Positions 8,630-17,050 of a stretch of 64,000 nucleotides of DNA are shown here, one piece after another. The translations under genes were made by a program, and so were the position numbers. This DNA is from Pseudomonas sp. EpS/L25 (GTDB lineage: Bacteria > Pseudomonadota > Gammaproteobacteria > Pseudomonadales > Pseudomonadaceae), in assembly GCF_001512295.1 (NCBI RefSeq), contig NZ_LNUP01000015.1:587223-651222 (forward strand), read 5' to 3'. Every line of letters begins with the position of its first letter. The first letter of the stretch is position 1. The notes under the pieces were generated by a model. It was not told the origin of the DNA. It saw only the letters and a program-made list of their open reading frames with translations, and made no database searches.

Positions 8630-8968
8630 GGCGACTCCAGCGATGGGGACAGCCGTTAGCCTAGCAGCTGAGTGCGGATAGCGAGGCGGGCGGCCCGGCT
8701 GCTGCGGGCGGTGACCGGCCATACCGAGACGGCCTCGGCAATGCGAGGCGCAGGACTACGGCTCCTCGTTCCTCTGGCGCTAGGGCGCTGCGGATGGGTG
8801 GGCTTCGCGGCGCTCGATGGCTTGCTCAGGTGGTCCTGCACCGGCTAACCAGGCCCATGACGCAGCCATCGAACCGGCGTAGGCTGTCCCTGCTGCGGGT
8901 ATGCCACCCCGGCAGGCTCCTGTCCCGTCCTGTTCCATCGTCAACCGCGCCCTTGGCCGGAGGTCGTC
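8630..8968. other. Intergenic stretch without a supported gene
   Basis: This 339-base divergent gap holds no reading frame with coding character and no repeat that I recognise. A weak ribosome-site-like GGAGG (8959-8963) precedes the downstream exported protein. The promoters of both flanking genes must lie here, but I cannot place them. Confidence 0.5.
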
Positions 8969-9334
8969 ATGCCGCGTCTAGTCCTGCGTTGCTCATCCGC
9001 CCTGCTGCTGTGCCTGGCCAGTTGTTCGGCCCTGGCGCTGGACCTGAGCCTACCGCCGAGCGAGCAACCCCAGGCGTCACTGGACAAGGTCGCACCGGCC
9101 TTCCCAGTACCGAACGAGGCGGCGGCTCCGCCCGATCTGGGCGACGGTGGCACGCCGCTATTCGGCAAGCTGCCGAAGGTGCATGGCACCCTCGGCTACG
9201 GGGTCATGCTGGGTAAAGGGCTGCCGAATGGCGTCGAGTCGGCGACCCACCTCGGCCTCGAGACGCAGGCCACCGATCACGTCAGCATCGGCCTCGGCCT
9301 GACCCAGTGGCAGGGTGGGCGTGCCTTGCCTTGA
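8969..9334 (+). CDS. Small exported protein of unknown function
   Basis: The 121-residue protein has a hydrophobic export signal. The cut is either a lipobox-like LASC (C19) or after ALA at residue 24. A proline-rich linker (about 25-60) follows, then a C-terminal segment of alternating hydrophobic and polar residues (HGTLGYGVMLGKG, TDHVSIGLGLTQ) that looks like outer-membrane beta-strands. It may be an envelope protein or a shortened barrel; the end, QWQGGRALP, departs from the strand pattern. I recognise no family. Confidence 0.55.
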   Translation: MPRLVLRCSSALLLCLASCSALALDLSLPPSEQPQASLDKVAPAFPVPNEAAAPPDLGDGGTPLFGKLPKVHGTLGYGVMLGKGLPNGVESATHLGLETQATDHVSIGLGLTQWQGGRALP

Positions 9335-9500
9335 GGCTGCCCTTCCGGCGGTGTTGGGCGGGAGTGGCGCCGCCTTCATCCGCCTCGGCGATACCGCCTG
9401 AGTGGCTGTCCGCCGTGCCGCTGCCACGGCTCACCCCCGACGCTGGACCTCAGCAGGAAAGACCGGTAGCCCTTTCGGTCGCAACGACCTCGTCTCTTTG

Positions 9501-9647
9501 CTAGGGTCTGTACGAAAAATGCCTGCGCTCGGTGATGCTTCGTTGAAAAAGGCTTCGGAATGCTCATTTACCACTTGTAAACTCCGCTTCCTCAGCCTTT
9601 TTCGCCTCGCCTAACCTTCGCTCGGCGACTTTTCGTACAGAACCTAG
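9501..9647. repeat. Short palindromic mobile-type element, copy B (about 147 bp)
   Basis: The ends are near-perfect inverted repeats: GGGTCTGTACGAAAA at the left and TTTTCGTACAGAACC at the right. Both lie inside CTAG tetranucleotides (9501-9504 and 9644-9647). The interior holds the core ATGCTCATTTACCAC followed by GTAAACTC, also present in copies C and D, but the termini belong to a different subtype. The right-hand CTAG contains the stop codon of the radical SAM gene. No coding sequence. Confidence 0.65.
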
Positions 9648-10708
9648 AACAACCCCAACTGCTCCCCTGGCGGCGCGAACTGGCTGCAATCGAGTCCTTC
9701 GCCTTCACGCCGCTCCAGGCCGAAGCGTCGACGCGCCAGGCGAAAGCGCTGGGCCAGCAATTCGGCGAACTGGCCTTCGCCCTTCATGCGAATGCCGAAG
9801 CGGCTGTCGTAGTTCTTGCCGCCACGGGACTGGCGGATCAGGCTCATCACATGGGCCGCACGCTCGGGGAAGTGCGTCTGCAGCCATTCCTCGAACAGCT
9901 CGACGATCTCCAGTGGCAGGCGCAGCAGGGTGTAACCCGCCGAACGCGCCCCGTGATCGCGCGCCGCTTCGAGCATGGCCTCCAGCTCGTGATCGTTGAT
10001 CATGGGGATCATCGGCGCCAACAGGACACTCACCGGTACGCCGTGCTCGTGCAGATTGCGCATGGCGCGCAGCCTGGCTCCAGGGGCCGCGGTGCGGGGT
10101 TCGAGGATACGCTTGAGGTCGTCATCCAGGGTCGTCAGGCTGAAGGCCACCCGTACCAGGTTGCGTTCGGCCAGTTGGGTGAGCAGATCCAGATCGCGCA
10201 TGATCAAGGCGCTCTTGGTGATGAGGGTCACCGGATGGCGGTAGCGCAGCAGGATCTCCAGGGCCTGGCGGGTCAGCTGGTATTGCCGCTCGATGGGCTG
10301 GTAGCCATCGGTATTGATGCCCAGCGCGATGGGCTGCGGCTGGTAGCCTGGCTTGCTCAACTCCGCCTCCAGACGCTCCGCCAGGTTGGTCTTGGCGATC
10401 AGCTTCGTCTCGAAGTCGATCCCCGGCGACAGATCCCAATAGGCATGGGAAGGCCGGGCGAAGCAGTAGATGCAGCCATGCTCGCACCCGCGATAGGGAT
10501 TCACCGAGTGATCGAAGCCCACGTCCGGCGACTGGTTGCGGCTGATCACGGTCTTGGCCGTTTCCTGGCGCACGCTGGTGGTGAAGGTCAGCGGGGTGGC
10601 TTCCTCATACCAGCCGTCGTGCTCGGTTTCGCTGCGGGTCGCGGCAAAGCGATTGTGCGGATTGCTGGCGGTGCCACGACCCCGTGGCGGGCGTTGGGGC
10701 TGGGTCAT
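9644..10708 (-). CDS. PA0069-type radical SAM protein
   Basis: The 354-residue protein has the radical SAM cluster motif CEHGCIYC near residue 75, followed by ARPSHAY and GINTDGYQPIE. The overall pattern fits the SPL-like family typified by P. aeruginosa PA0069. It should bind a 4Fe-4S cluster and S-adenosylmethionine; the substrate is unknown, though a DNA-lesion or nucleic acid substrate is suggested by the SPL relationship. The TAG stop is formed by the CTAG at the edge of repeat copy B, so the last codons or the terminator region may have been reset by that insertion. Confidence 0.85.
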   Translation of the reverse strand: MTQPQRPPRGRGTASNPHNRFAATRSETEHDGWYEEATPLTFTTSVRQETAKTVISRNQSPDVGFDHSVNPYRGCEHGCIYCFARPSHAYWDLSPGIDFETKLIAKTNLAERLEAELSKPGYQPQPIALGINTDGYQPIERQYQLTRQALEILLRYRHPVTLITKSALIMRDLDLLTQLAERNLVRVAFSLTTLDDDLKRILEPRTAAPGARLRAMRNLHEHGVPVSVLLAPMIPMINDHELEAMLEAARDHGARSAGYTLLRLPLEIVELFEEWLQTHFPERAAHVMSLIRQSRGGKNYDSRFGIRMKGEGQFAELLAQRFRLARRRFGLERREGEGLDCSQFAPPGEQLGLF

Positions 10709-10803
10709 GAGCAGACCTCGATGTCTGTATTTTTATACAGTATAGAGTCTGGTCGATCCGGGCAAGGGTGCGGCTGCCACCCGGACAGCCGCACCCGCGT
10801 TTC

Positions 10804-12072
10804 CTACAACACCGAGATCGGGTAGTTGAGGATGATGCGGTTCTCGTCGAAGGAGCCGCTGGCGCTGTAGTCGCGTCTCATGCTGGAGTTGCGCCAGCGG
10901 ATCAGCAGCTTCTTCAGCGGGCCGCTCTGGATTTCGTATTGCACCTCGGATTCGCGGCCCCATTCCTTGCCGTCGGTGATGGCGCCGGTATGGACGTTGT
11001 CACCGCTGATGTAGCGGTTCATCAGCGTCAGGCCGGGAAGGCCGAAGGCGGCGAAGTTGTGGTCGTAGCGTACCTGCCAGGAGCGTTCGCGGGCGTTGTC
11101 GTAGCTGGAGTTGTAGCTGTCGTTGGCCAGGGTGCCGCCGCTGGTGCCGTTGACCCTCATCCAGGCGCTGTCGCCGCTGACACGCTGCAGGCCGACGTAG
11201 AAGGTGCCGCCGCCCTGCTTGGCGGAGAGCAGCGCGGAGGCGGTGCGGTTGTCCAGCGCGCCGGCGCGGGCCGAGCCGTCGTCGTCACCGATGAAGTAGC
11301 CGAGGTTGGCGCCCAGGGTCCAGCTGCCTACCGGCTGGTAATGCACCAGGTTGATGAACTTCTGGTTGTAGATGTCTTCGAGTTGGGCATACCAGAGGCC
11401 GATCAGGGTACGTTTCTCGTTGAACCTGTACTCGCCACCGGCGTAGTTGAAGCGGTCGGAGGTGGCGTTGGCGCGGCCCTGCATGGACATGTCTTCCATG
11501 CTGGCGTCGTTGCGCGGGCTGTTCTGGCGCATCTGGCCGCCCCAGAGTTCCAGATTCTGGATCTCGGTGGAGTGGATCTGGGCGCCCTGGAAGGTCTGGG
11601 GCAGCGAGCGGCCGTCGTCGGACCTGAGGATCGGCAGCACGGCGAACCATTCACCGACCTTCACGTCGGTCTTGGAGACCTTGGCCTTGGCGGCCACTGC
11701 CAGGCGACCGAAGTCCTTGGCCGGTTCGTTGCCGGCGTGGGTGGGCAGCAGCTGGGTGCCATAGGTGCCGGCGCCGCCATCGAGCTTGACCGAGTAGAGG
11801 CCCAGGGCATCGATACCGAAGCCCACCGGGCCCTGGGTGTAGCCGGAGGTCAGGCCGAAGATGAAGCTTTGGGTCCACTCCTCGGCCTTGTTCTGCGCGG
11901 TGTAGGCCGGGTCGACGAAGTTGCGGTTGAAGTAGAAGTTGCGCAGGTTGAGATTGGCCTTGGTGTCTTCGATGAAGCCGTTGTCCGCCGCCCACAGCGG
12001 CGCGGTACTGGTCAGGGCGGCGAAGGTGGCGCAGGCACGGGCGAGCCGGCGGGAAGCGAGGCGAGTGCTCAT
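10804..12072 (-). CDS. OprD-family outer-membrane porin
   Basis: The 422-residue protein has a signal peptide (cleavage near TAPLWAAD, residue 28) and the OprD barrel pattern: GFIEDTKANLNLRNFYFNR at the start, AEEWTQSFIFGLTSGYT, VGEWFAVLPILRSDDGRSLPQ, and a C-terminal aromatic/hydrophobic strand. OprD porins take up amino acids or carboxylic acids. Lying 257 bases downstream of an MHS carboxylate transporter and near quiC, this one probably imports an aromatic or cyclic carboxylate such as quinate, shikimate or dehydroshikimate. The substrate is inference. Confidence 0.88.
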   Translation of the reverse strand: MSTRLASRRLARACATFAALTSTAPLWAADNGFIEDTKANLNLRNFYFNRNFVDPAYTAQNKAEEWTQSFIFGLTSGYTQGPVGFGIDALGLYSVKLDGGAGTYGTQLLPTHAGNEPAKDFGRLAVAAKAKVSKTDVKVGEWFAVLPILRSDDGRSLPQTFQGAQIHSTEIQNLELWGGQMRQNSPRNDASMEDMSMQGRANATSDRFNYAGGEYRFNEKRTLIGLWYAQLEDIYNQKFINLVHYQPVGSWTLGANLGYFIGDDDGSARAGALDNRTASALLSAKQGGGTFYVGLQRVSGDSAWMRVNGTSGGTLANDSYNSSYDNARERSWQVRYDHNFAAFGLPGLTLMNRYISGDNVHTGAITDGKEWGRESEVQYEIQSGPLKKLLIRWRNSSMRRDYSASGSFDENRIILNYPISVL

Positions 12073-12081
12073 GGGTGATCC

Positions 12082-12089
12082 TTGTTCTT
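12082..12089 (-). promoter_or_regulatory. Possible Crc/Hfq CA motif in the porin leader
   Basis: On the coding strand, AAGAACAA fits the Crc/Hfq target pattern AAnAAnAA and runs directly into the AAGGAT ribosome site, about ten bases before the porin ATG. In Pseudomonas such motifs mediate catabolite repression of uptake genes by blocking translation. The motif is short and could be chance. Confidence 0.35.
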
Positions 12090-12264
12090 ATGGCTGAAAG
12101 GTGCCCTGCCGGCGCGTGGGGCGGCATCTGACGAGGGCGTGGAGCGATGGCGGGCGAGGTGGAGCGCTAGGAAGGCGAGGGCGACATGGGGGATTCCTTT
12201 CTTATTTGAATTATCGGAACACACCGATCGAGGCGACCGGCTGGATAGTTATATGACAACGTAT

Positions 12265-12279
12265 GTCTTGCGGCAAGAC
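12265..12279. promoter_or_regulatory. Perfect 7-bp palindrome upstream of the porin gene
   Basis: GTCTTGC and GCAAGAC flank a single central G. The site lies about 190 bases upstream of the porin start and just after the hairpin that follows the MHS gene. It is a plausible operator for a regulator of the porin, but no regulator can be assigned. Confidence 0.3.
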
Positions 12280-12293
12280 GACCAAGGTCGCAG

Positions 12294-12324
12294 GCAGGAG
12301 TCCTCGGTGGAAGAGGACTCCTGC
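12294..12324 (-). terminator. Strong stem-loop after the MHS transporter gene
   Basis: Perfect 12-base arms GCAGGAGTCCTC (12294-12305) and GAGGACTCCTGC (12313-12324) surround a seven-base loop, six bases beyond the MHS stop codon. No T-run follows on the minus strand, so it may attenuate or stabilise the mRNA rather than fully terminate, and could separate porin from transporter expression. Confidence 0.55.
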
Positions 12325-12329
12325 TGCAC

Positions 12330-13727
12330 TCAGGCGCTGGCCTTGAGGCTGTCCTGGCGAGCCGTATCGTAGGCGCCCTTGTCCATCTGCTGGGCGCCCG
12401 GCTTGCCCAGTTCGCTCATGGGCACGCGGTAGGTTTCCGGCGAGAGGTAGGCGGCCAGGGCCGACAGACAGGTCACGCCGAAGGCCAGGCCACCTACAAC
12501 CAGCCAGATGTTCTCGGTGCCGGGCGGAGCGACCAGGGTGAACAGGGCCGGCAGCATGGCGGTGAGCATGGTGCCGATGTTCTGGGCGATGGCCATGGCC
12601 GAGACGCGGTAGCGAGTCTGGAACTGCTCCGGGTAGAAGCTCGGGAAGACCGCGTTGTAGCCCTGGTAGACCACGCCCCACATCAGCAGCGACATGACGA
12701 AGGCCAGCGGCAGGTTATGGACGCTGATGGCATAGAGGTAACCGAAGGCCAGTAGACCCGAACCCAGGGCGCCGCCGATCATGGTCGGCCGCCGGCCGAT
12801 GCGGTCGGAGAGGTTGCCGACGAAGGGGATCACCAGCACCGCGACGATGTTGCCCACCACGGGTATCCACAGGTAGACGCTCTTGTCGAAACCGATGCCG
12901 TAGGCCGGCTGCACGGCGTAGGCCGCACCGAAGATGGTGGCGACCACCGGGATGACGTTCATCAGCGCCATCAGGGCGACCAGGACCATGGACCTCCAGC
13001 TGGTGGTCAGGGCTTCACCGATGGGCGAGCGCTTGGGGGCGGCGGTCGTCTCGGTCTTGGCTTCTTCCTTGACGAAGGCAGGGGTCTCGTGGACCTCGCG
13101 GCGGATGATGTAGCCGGCCAGCAGGACGAAGGCGCTGAGCAGGAAGGGGATCCGCCAGCCCCAGCTGTTGAAGGCGTCGGCGGGCATGAAGTAGGCCAGG
13201 GGCAGGAAGATGGCGGCGGCCATCACCTGGCCGGCCTGGACGCCCTGCAGGGTGAAGCTCGCGTAGTAGCCTCGCCGTCCGAAGGGGGCGTGCTCGAGCA
13301 CCATGGAGCTGGCGCCGGAGATCTCGCCGGCCACGGCGAAGCCCTGGATCAGTCGCAGCACCACCAGCAGGATGGGGGCGAGGATGCCGATCTGGTGGTA
13401 GGTGGGCAGCAGGCCGACGGCCATGGTGGCGATGCCCATCAGGAACATGCACAGCAACAGGACGTTCTTGCGGCCGCGGGTGTCGCCCCAGTGACCCAGG
13501 ACGAAGGCACCGACCGGACGGGCCAGGTAACCTACGCCATAGGTGGCGAGGGAGGCGACGATGGCCATCTTGGGATCGCTGGAGGGAAAGAAGATCTGCG
13601 GGAAGATCAGGGCCGCCGCTTGGGCGTAGATGAAGAAGTCGTAGTATTCCAGCGCCGAGCCGATCCAGCCGCTGGCAGTGGCTTTCTTGGCTTGGGAGCC
13701 GGTGGTAGAGGAGGCGGTATTGGCCAT
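12330..13727 (-). CDS. MFS metabolite:H+ symporter (MHS family), shikimate/quinate-type
   Basis: The 465-residue, 12-helix protein has the MHS hallmarks: SALEYYDFFIYAQAAALIFP in helix 1, GHWGDTRGRKN between helices 2 and 3, RLIQGFAVAGEISGAS, and the repeat loop NLSDRIGRRP. Relatives include ShiA (shikimate) and related carboxylate symporters. Facing quiC across a shared regulatory gap, it is most simply the inner-membrane importer of the QuiC pathway substrate. I chose the ATG at 13727, preceded by GGAGA; upstream in-frame sequence lacks transporter similarity. Confidence 0.85.
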   Translation of the reverse strand: MANTASSTTGSQAKKATASGWIGSALEYYDFFIYAQAAALIFPQIFFPSSDPKMAIVASLATYGVGYLARPVGAFVLGHWGDTRGRKNVLLLCMFLMGIATMAVGLLPTYHQIGILAPILLVVLRLIQGFAVAGEISGASSMVLEHAPFGRRGYYASFTLQGVQAGQVMAAAIFLPLAYFMPADAFNSWGWRIPFLLSAFVLLAGYIIRREVHETPAFVKEEAKTETTAAPKRSPIGEALTTSWRSMVLVALMALMNVIPVVATIFGAAYAVQPAYGIGFDKSVYLWIPVVGNIVAVLVIPFVGNLSDRIGRRPTMIGGALGSGLLAFGYLYAISVHNLPLAFVMSLLMWGVVYQGYNAVFPSFYPEQFQTRYRVSAMAIAQNIGTMLTAMLPALFTLVAPPGTENIWLVVGGLAFGVTCLSALAAYLSPETYRVPMSELGKPGAQQMDKGAYDTARQDSLKASA

Positions 13728-14159
13728 GGTTGTCTCCGGATTATTGTCAGGCCAGGATGCGGCGGTGCAGCCAGCGTCAGGATGACGCGACGGTCCGCGA
13801 GCGATACGCGAGGAGAGGCCCGGACTAGCCGTCGCCGGCGACACGCAAGAGGTGACGAGCGAAACGGGGGGCGAAATATAGCGTGGATAGCGGGGGCATG
13901 GGCGCACACTCTTCTTGTTTGTATTGTTCTATTGGCTGCGTCGAGCACTGGGCTCTGACGCCATAGTGCGAGCGGCCTGAAAGGCGGTCAATTCGATAAA
14001 CGACCTTGCGTTCGGTTATCGAACAAAAACTAACCGGTTCGTACAAAGTTCGCTGTCGCCTGGCATCCGCTCGGAGAATAATTCCCCCAGCGCTTGCGAA
14101 CTAGCCTGAATGTTCAGCGGTCATCCAAGCGGCAGCGGCCAACCAACAGGAGTCCCGGC
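13728..14159. promoter_or_regulatory. Divergent regulatory gap with operator-like inverted repeat
   Basis: This 432-base gap separates the MHS gene from quiC. TTCGATAA (13992-13999) and TTATCGAA (14016-14023) form perfect 8-base arms 16 bases apart, a natural site for a dimeric regulator such as the TetR protein encoded after quiC. The local sequence is more AT-rich than its surroundings, as in a promoter zone. An AGGAG ribosome site precedes the quiC ATG. I see no coding sequence. Confidence 0.45.
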
Positions 14160-16064
14160 ATGCAGCGTTCCATCGCCACCGTATCCCTGAGCGGCACCCT
14201 TCCCGAAAAGCTCGAAGCCATTGCCGGCGCGGGTTTCGACGGTGTCGAGATCTTCGAGAACGACCTGCTGTATTCCGGGGCCAGTCCGCGCGAGATCCGC
14301 CAGCTGACCCAGGACCTGGGACTGGCCATCACCCTGTTCCAGCCGTTCCGCGACTTCGAGGGCTGCCGCCGTGAGCGGCTGTCGCGCAACCTCGACCGGG
14401 CCGAACGCAAGTTCGACCTGATGCAGGAGTTGGGCACCGACCTGATCCTGGTGTGCAGCAACACCGCGCCCGACAGCCTGGGCGACGAACGCCTGCTGGC
14501 CGATGACCTGCAGCTGCTGGCCGAGCGCGCCGCCGTGCGCCAGCTGCGCATCGGCTACGAGGCCCTCGCCTGGGGCCGCCACGTCAACACCTGGCAGCAG
14601 GTCTGGCGCCTGGTGAAGGAGGTCGATCATCCCAACCTCGGCGTGTTGCTCGACAGCTTCCATACGCTGTCCCTGGGCGGCGATCCGGCGGGCATCGCCC
14701 AGATACCCGGCGACAAGATCTTCTTCGTGCAGATGGCCGACGCGCCGCTGCTGCAGATGGACGTCCTGGAGTGGAGCCGGCATTTCCGCTGCTTCCCCGG
14801 CCAGGGGGAATTCGACCTGGCGGGTTTCCTCGCGCCCATCCTGCGCAGCGGCTATGCCGGACCGCTGTCCCTGGAGATCTTCAACGATGGTTTCCGCGCC
14901 GCCCAGACCCGCGCCACCGCGGCCGACGGCCTGAGATCCCTGCTCTATCTGGAGGAGAAGACCGCCGAACGCCTGGCCCGCGAGGAGGCCGCGCCCGTCG
15001 CCGCCCCCTTGTTCGCACCGCCGCCGCCATCGCGCCTGGAGGGTGTCGAGTTCCTGGAGTTCGCGGTGGACGATGCCCATGGCGCGCAACTGGCCACCTG
15101 GCTGGGCAAGCTGGGCTTCGCCAAGGCCGGGCGGCATCGCTCGAAGAACGTCACCCTGCTGCGCCAGGGCGATATCAACATCGTGCTCAACGCCGAGCCC
15201 TACTCCTTCGCCCACAACTTCTTCGAGGCCCACGGGCCGTCGTTGTGCGCCACCGCCTTGCGCGTGCCGGACAGCCAGGTCGCCCTGGAGCGGGCCCGCC
15301 AGTATCGCGCCCAGCCCTATCGTGGCCTGGTCGGCCCCAACGAGCGGGAGATTCCGGCGGTCCGCGCCCCCGACGGTAGCCTGATCTACTTCGCCGACCG
15401 CGGCACCGATGGTCGCACCCTCTACGACACCGACTTCGATGTGAGCGCCGGCGCCAGCGGCGGCCTGGGGCTGACCCGGGTCGACCACGTCGCCGAGGCC
15501 CTGCCCGCCGATGCTCTGGATGGCTGGGTACTGTTCTACAAGAGCCTGTTCGACTTCAGCGCCGATGACGAGGTGGTGGTCCCCGACCCCTACGGCCTGG
15601 TCAAGAGCCGAGCCCTGCGCAGTCGCGAGTCCAATGTACGTCTGGCGTTGAACATCTCGGAAAACCGCAACACCGCCATTGCCCGGGCCCTGTCGAGCTA
15701 TCGGGGTTCGGGGGTCCATCACGTCGCCTTCGCCTGTGACGACATCTTCCTCGCCGTCGAACAGGCCAAGGCGGCCGGGGTACCGCTGCTGGAAATCCCC
15801 ATGAACTACTACGATGACCTGGGGGCGCGCTTCGATTTCGACGACGACTTCCTCAGCCGGTTGGCCTATTACAACGTGCTCTACGATCGCGATGCCCAGG
15901 GCGGCGAACTGTTCCACGTCTATACCGAGTCCTTCGCCGACCGATTCTTCTTCGAAATCCTGCAGCGCAAGGATTACAGTGGCTACGGTGCTGCCAACAG
16001 TCCCGTACGCCTGGCGGCCATGGCCGCTGCCCGCCAGGGTCGGCCCGCACCTGTGGAGTTCTGA
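14160..16064 (+). CDS. quiC: 3-dehydroshikimate dehydratase QuiC, fused to HPPD-like domain
   Basis: The 634-residue two-domain protein converts 3-dehydroshikimate to protocatechuate. Residues 1-290 form a xylose-isomerase-like TIM barrel whose metal ligands fall at E134 (YEALAWG), D165 (LLDSFHTL), Q191 (FFVQMADAP) and E239 (LSLEIFND), the positions known for Pseudomonas QuiC1. Residues about 310-630 are a vicinal-oxygen-chelate/HPPD-like domain with VDHV, HHVAFA and ELFHVYTE at the iron-ligand positions. ATG 14160 is preceded by AGGAG; an upstream in-frame extension lacks homology. The product would enter the beta-ketoadipate route, which is not in this window. Confidence 0.92.
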   Translation: MQRSIATVSLSGTLPEKLEAIAGAGFDGVEIFENDLLYSGASPREIRQLTQDLGLAITLFQPFRDFEGCRRERLSRNLDRAERKFDLMQELGTDLILVCSNTAPDSLGDERLLADDLQLLAERAAVRQLRIGYEALAWGRHVNTWQQVWRLVKEVDHPNLGVLLDSFHTLSLGGDPAGIAQIPGDKIFFVQMADAPLLQMDVLEWSRHFRCFPGQGEFDLAGFLAPILRSGYAGPLSLEIFNDGFRAAQTRATAADGLRSLLYLEEKTAERLAREEAAPVAAPLFAPPPPSRLEGVEFLEFAVDDAHGAQLATWLGKLGFAKAGRHRSKNVTLLRQGDINIVLNAEPYSFAHNFFEAHGPSLCATALRVPDSQVALERARQYRAQPYRGLVGPNEREIPAVRAPDGSLIYFADRGTDGRTLYDTDFDVSAGASGGLGLTRVDHVAEALPADALDGWVLFYKSLFDFSADDEVVVPDPYGLVKSRALRSRESNVRLALNISENRNTAIARALSSYRGSGVHHVAFACDDIFLAVEQAKAAGVPLLEIPMNYYDDLGARFDFDDDFLSRLAYYNVLYDRDAQGGELFHVYTESFADRFFFEILQRKDYSGYGAANSPVRLAAMAAARQGRPAPVEF

Positions 16065-16145
16065 GCCAGGCGGGTACCTGCGGGTATCCGTGCATCCCGG
16101 CAGCGCCTGCCCATGGCGTTGCCCCTACCACAAGAGTCAGAGCCG

Positions 16146-16802
16146 ATGCAGGACATCCCGGCGCTCGCGCCCACGCTCCGTACGCCACGCAAGAACAATC
16201 CCGAGAAGACTCGTCAGGCCATCCTCGCGGCAGCGGTGGCGGAATTCGCCGACCTGGGCCTGAGCGGGGCCCGGGTAGACGCCATCGCCGAGCGTACCCA
16301 CACCTCCAAGCGGATGATCTACTACTACTTCGGCAGCAAGGAGCAGCTCTACCTCACGGTGCTGGAAAAACTCTACAGCGACGTGCGTGGCAATGAAGCC
16401 GAGCTGCCGCTGGACAGCCTGCCGCCGTTGGAAGCCATCCGTACCCTGGCCGAGTTCCTCTTCGAGCATCACCGCAGCCACGACGATTTCATCCGTGTGG
16501 TGAGCATCGAGAACATCCACCGTGGCCGCCACCTGGCCCAGTCCGAAACCATCTCCAGCCTGAACTCCTCGGCCTTGGAGGCGTTGCGCCGCATCCTGGC
16601 ACGGGGTGAGGCCAGCGGCGAGATCCGCGCCGGTCTAGACGTGGTGGATGTGCACCTGCTGATGTGCTCGTTCTGCTTCTATCGCGTGTCCAATCGGCAC
16701 ACCTTCGGGCGTATCCACGACATCGACATGGAGGCACCCGCGGTGCTGCGCCGACACAAGACCATGATCGGCGAGGCGATGGTGCGGTATCTCAGGCCTT
16801 GA
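16146..16802 (+). CDS. TetR/AcrR-family regulator of the quiC group
   Basis: The 218-residue protein has a TetR helix-turn-helix at about residues 20-65 (TRQAILAAAVAEFADLGLSG, then TSKRMIYYYFGSKEQLY) and a helical C-terminal domain of the TetR_C type. It lies 81 bases after quiC on the same strand and probably controls quiC and the divergent MHS gene, perhaps through the inverted repeat at 13992-14023. An earlier ATG at 16113 would add eleven residues; I prefer 16146 but the ribosome site is weak at both. Confidence 0.8.
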   Translation: MQDIPALAPTLRTPRKNNPEKTRQAILAAAVAEFADLGLSGARVDAIAERTHTSKRMIYYYFGSKEQLYLTVLEKLYSDVRGNEAELPLDSLPPLEAIRTLAEFLFEHHRSHDDFIRVVSIENIHRGRHLAQSETISSLNSSALEALRRILARGEASGEIRAGLDVVDVHLLMCSFCFYRVSNRHTFGRIHDIDMEAPAVLRRHKTMIGEAMVRYLRP

Positions 16803-16850
16803 GACCGAGGGCCCTCATTTGTTTCGCTGGCGCTGAAGTGCCCAGCGACC

Positions 16851-17027
16851 CTTACCCCGGCCCTCTCCCAGAGGGAGAGGGGGCGCCCCGGTCAAACCCT
16901 TCGGTGAGAGGTTGGCCGCGAGCCTGGTGGCGCTCTGGCGCTAGCGAGAGCTGACCTTGCTCTCGACCACGGCTCTGCGTCCAGCCAGCCCCTCTCCCTC
17001 AGGGAGAGGGTTGCGGTGAGGGAGAAG
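16851..17027. repeat. Inverted pair of CCCTCTCCC/GGGAGAGGG palindromic repeats
   Basis: One unit (16851-16881) reads ACCCCGG-CCCTCTCCC-AGA-GGGAGAGGG. The second, in reverse orientation (16990-17027), has CCCTCTCCCTCAGGGAGAGGG followed by TTGCGGTGAGGGAG. Together they make a larger inverted repeat in the 248-base gap between convergent genes, where they could fold into strong hairpins and act as terminators. Single copies recur at 29457-29488 and 31769-31801, so this is a dispersed intergenic family. Confidence 0.6.
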
Positions 17028-17050
17028 GCCCTCGTTTGAAGTCAAACCCT

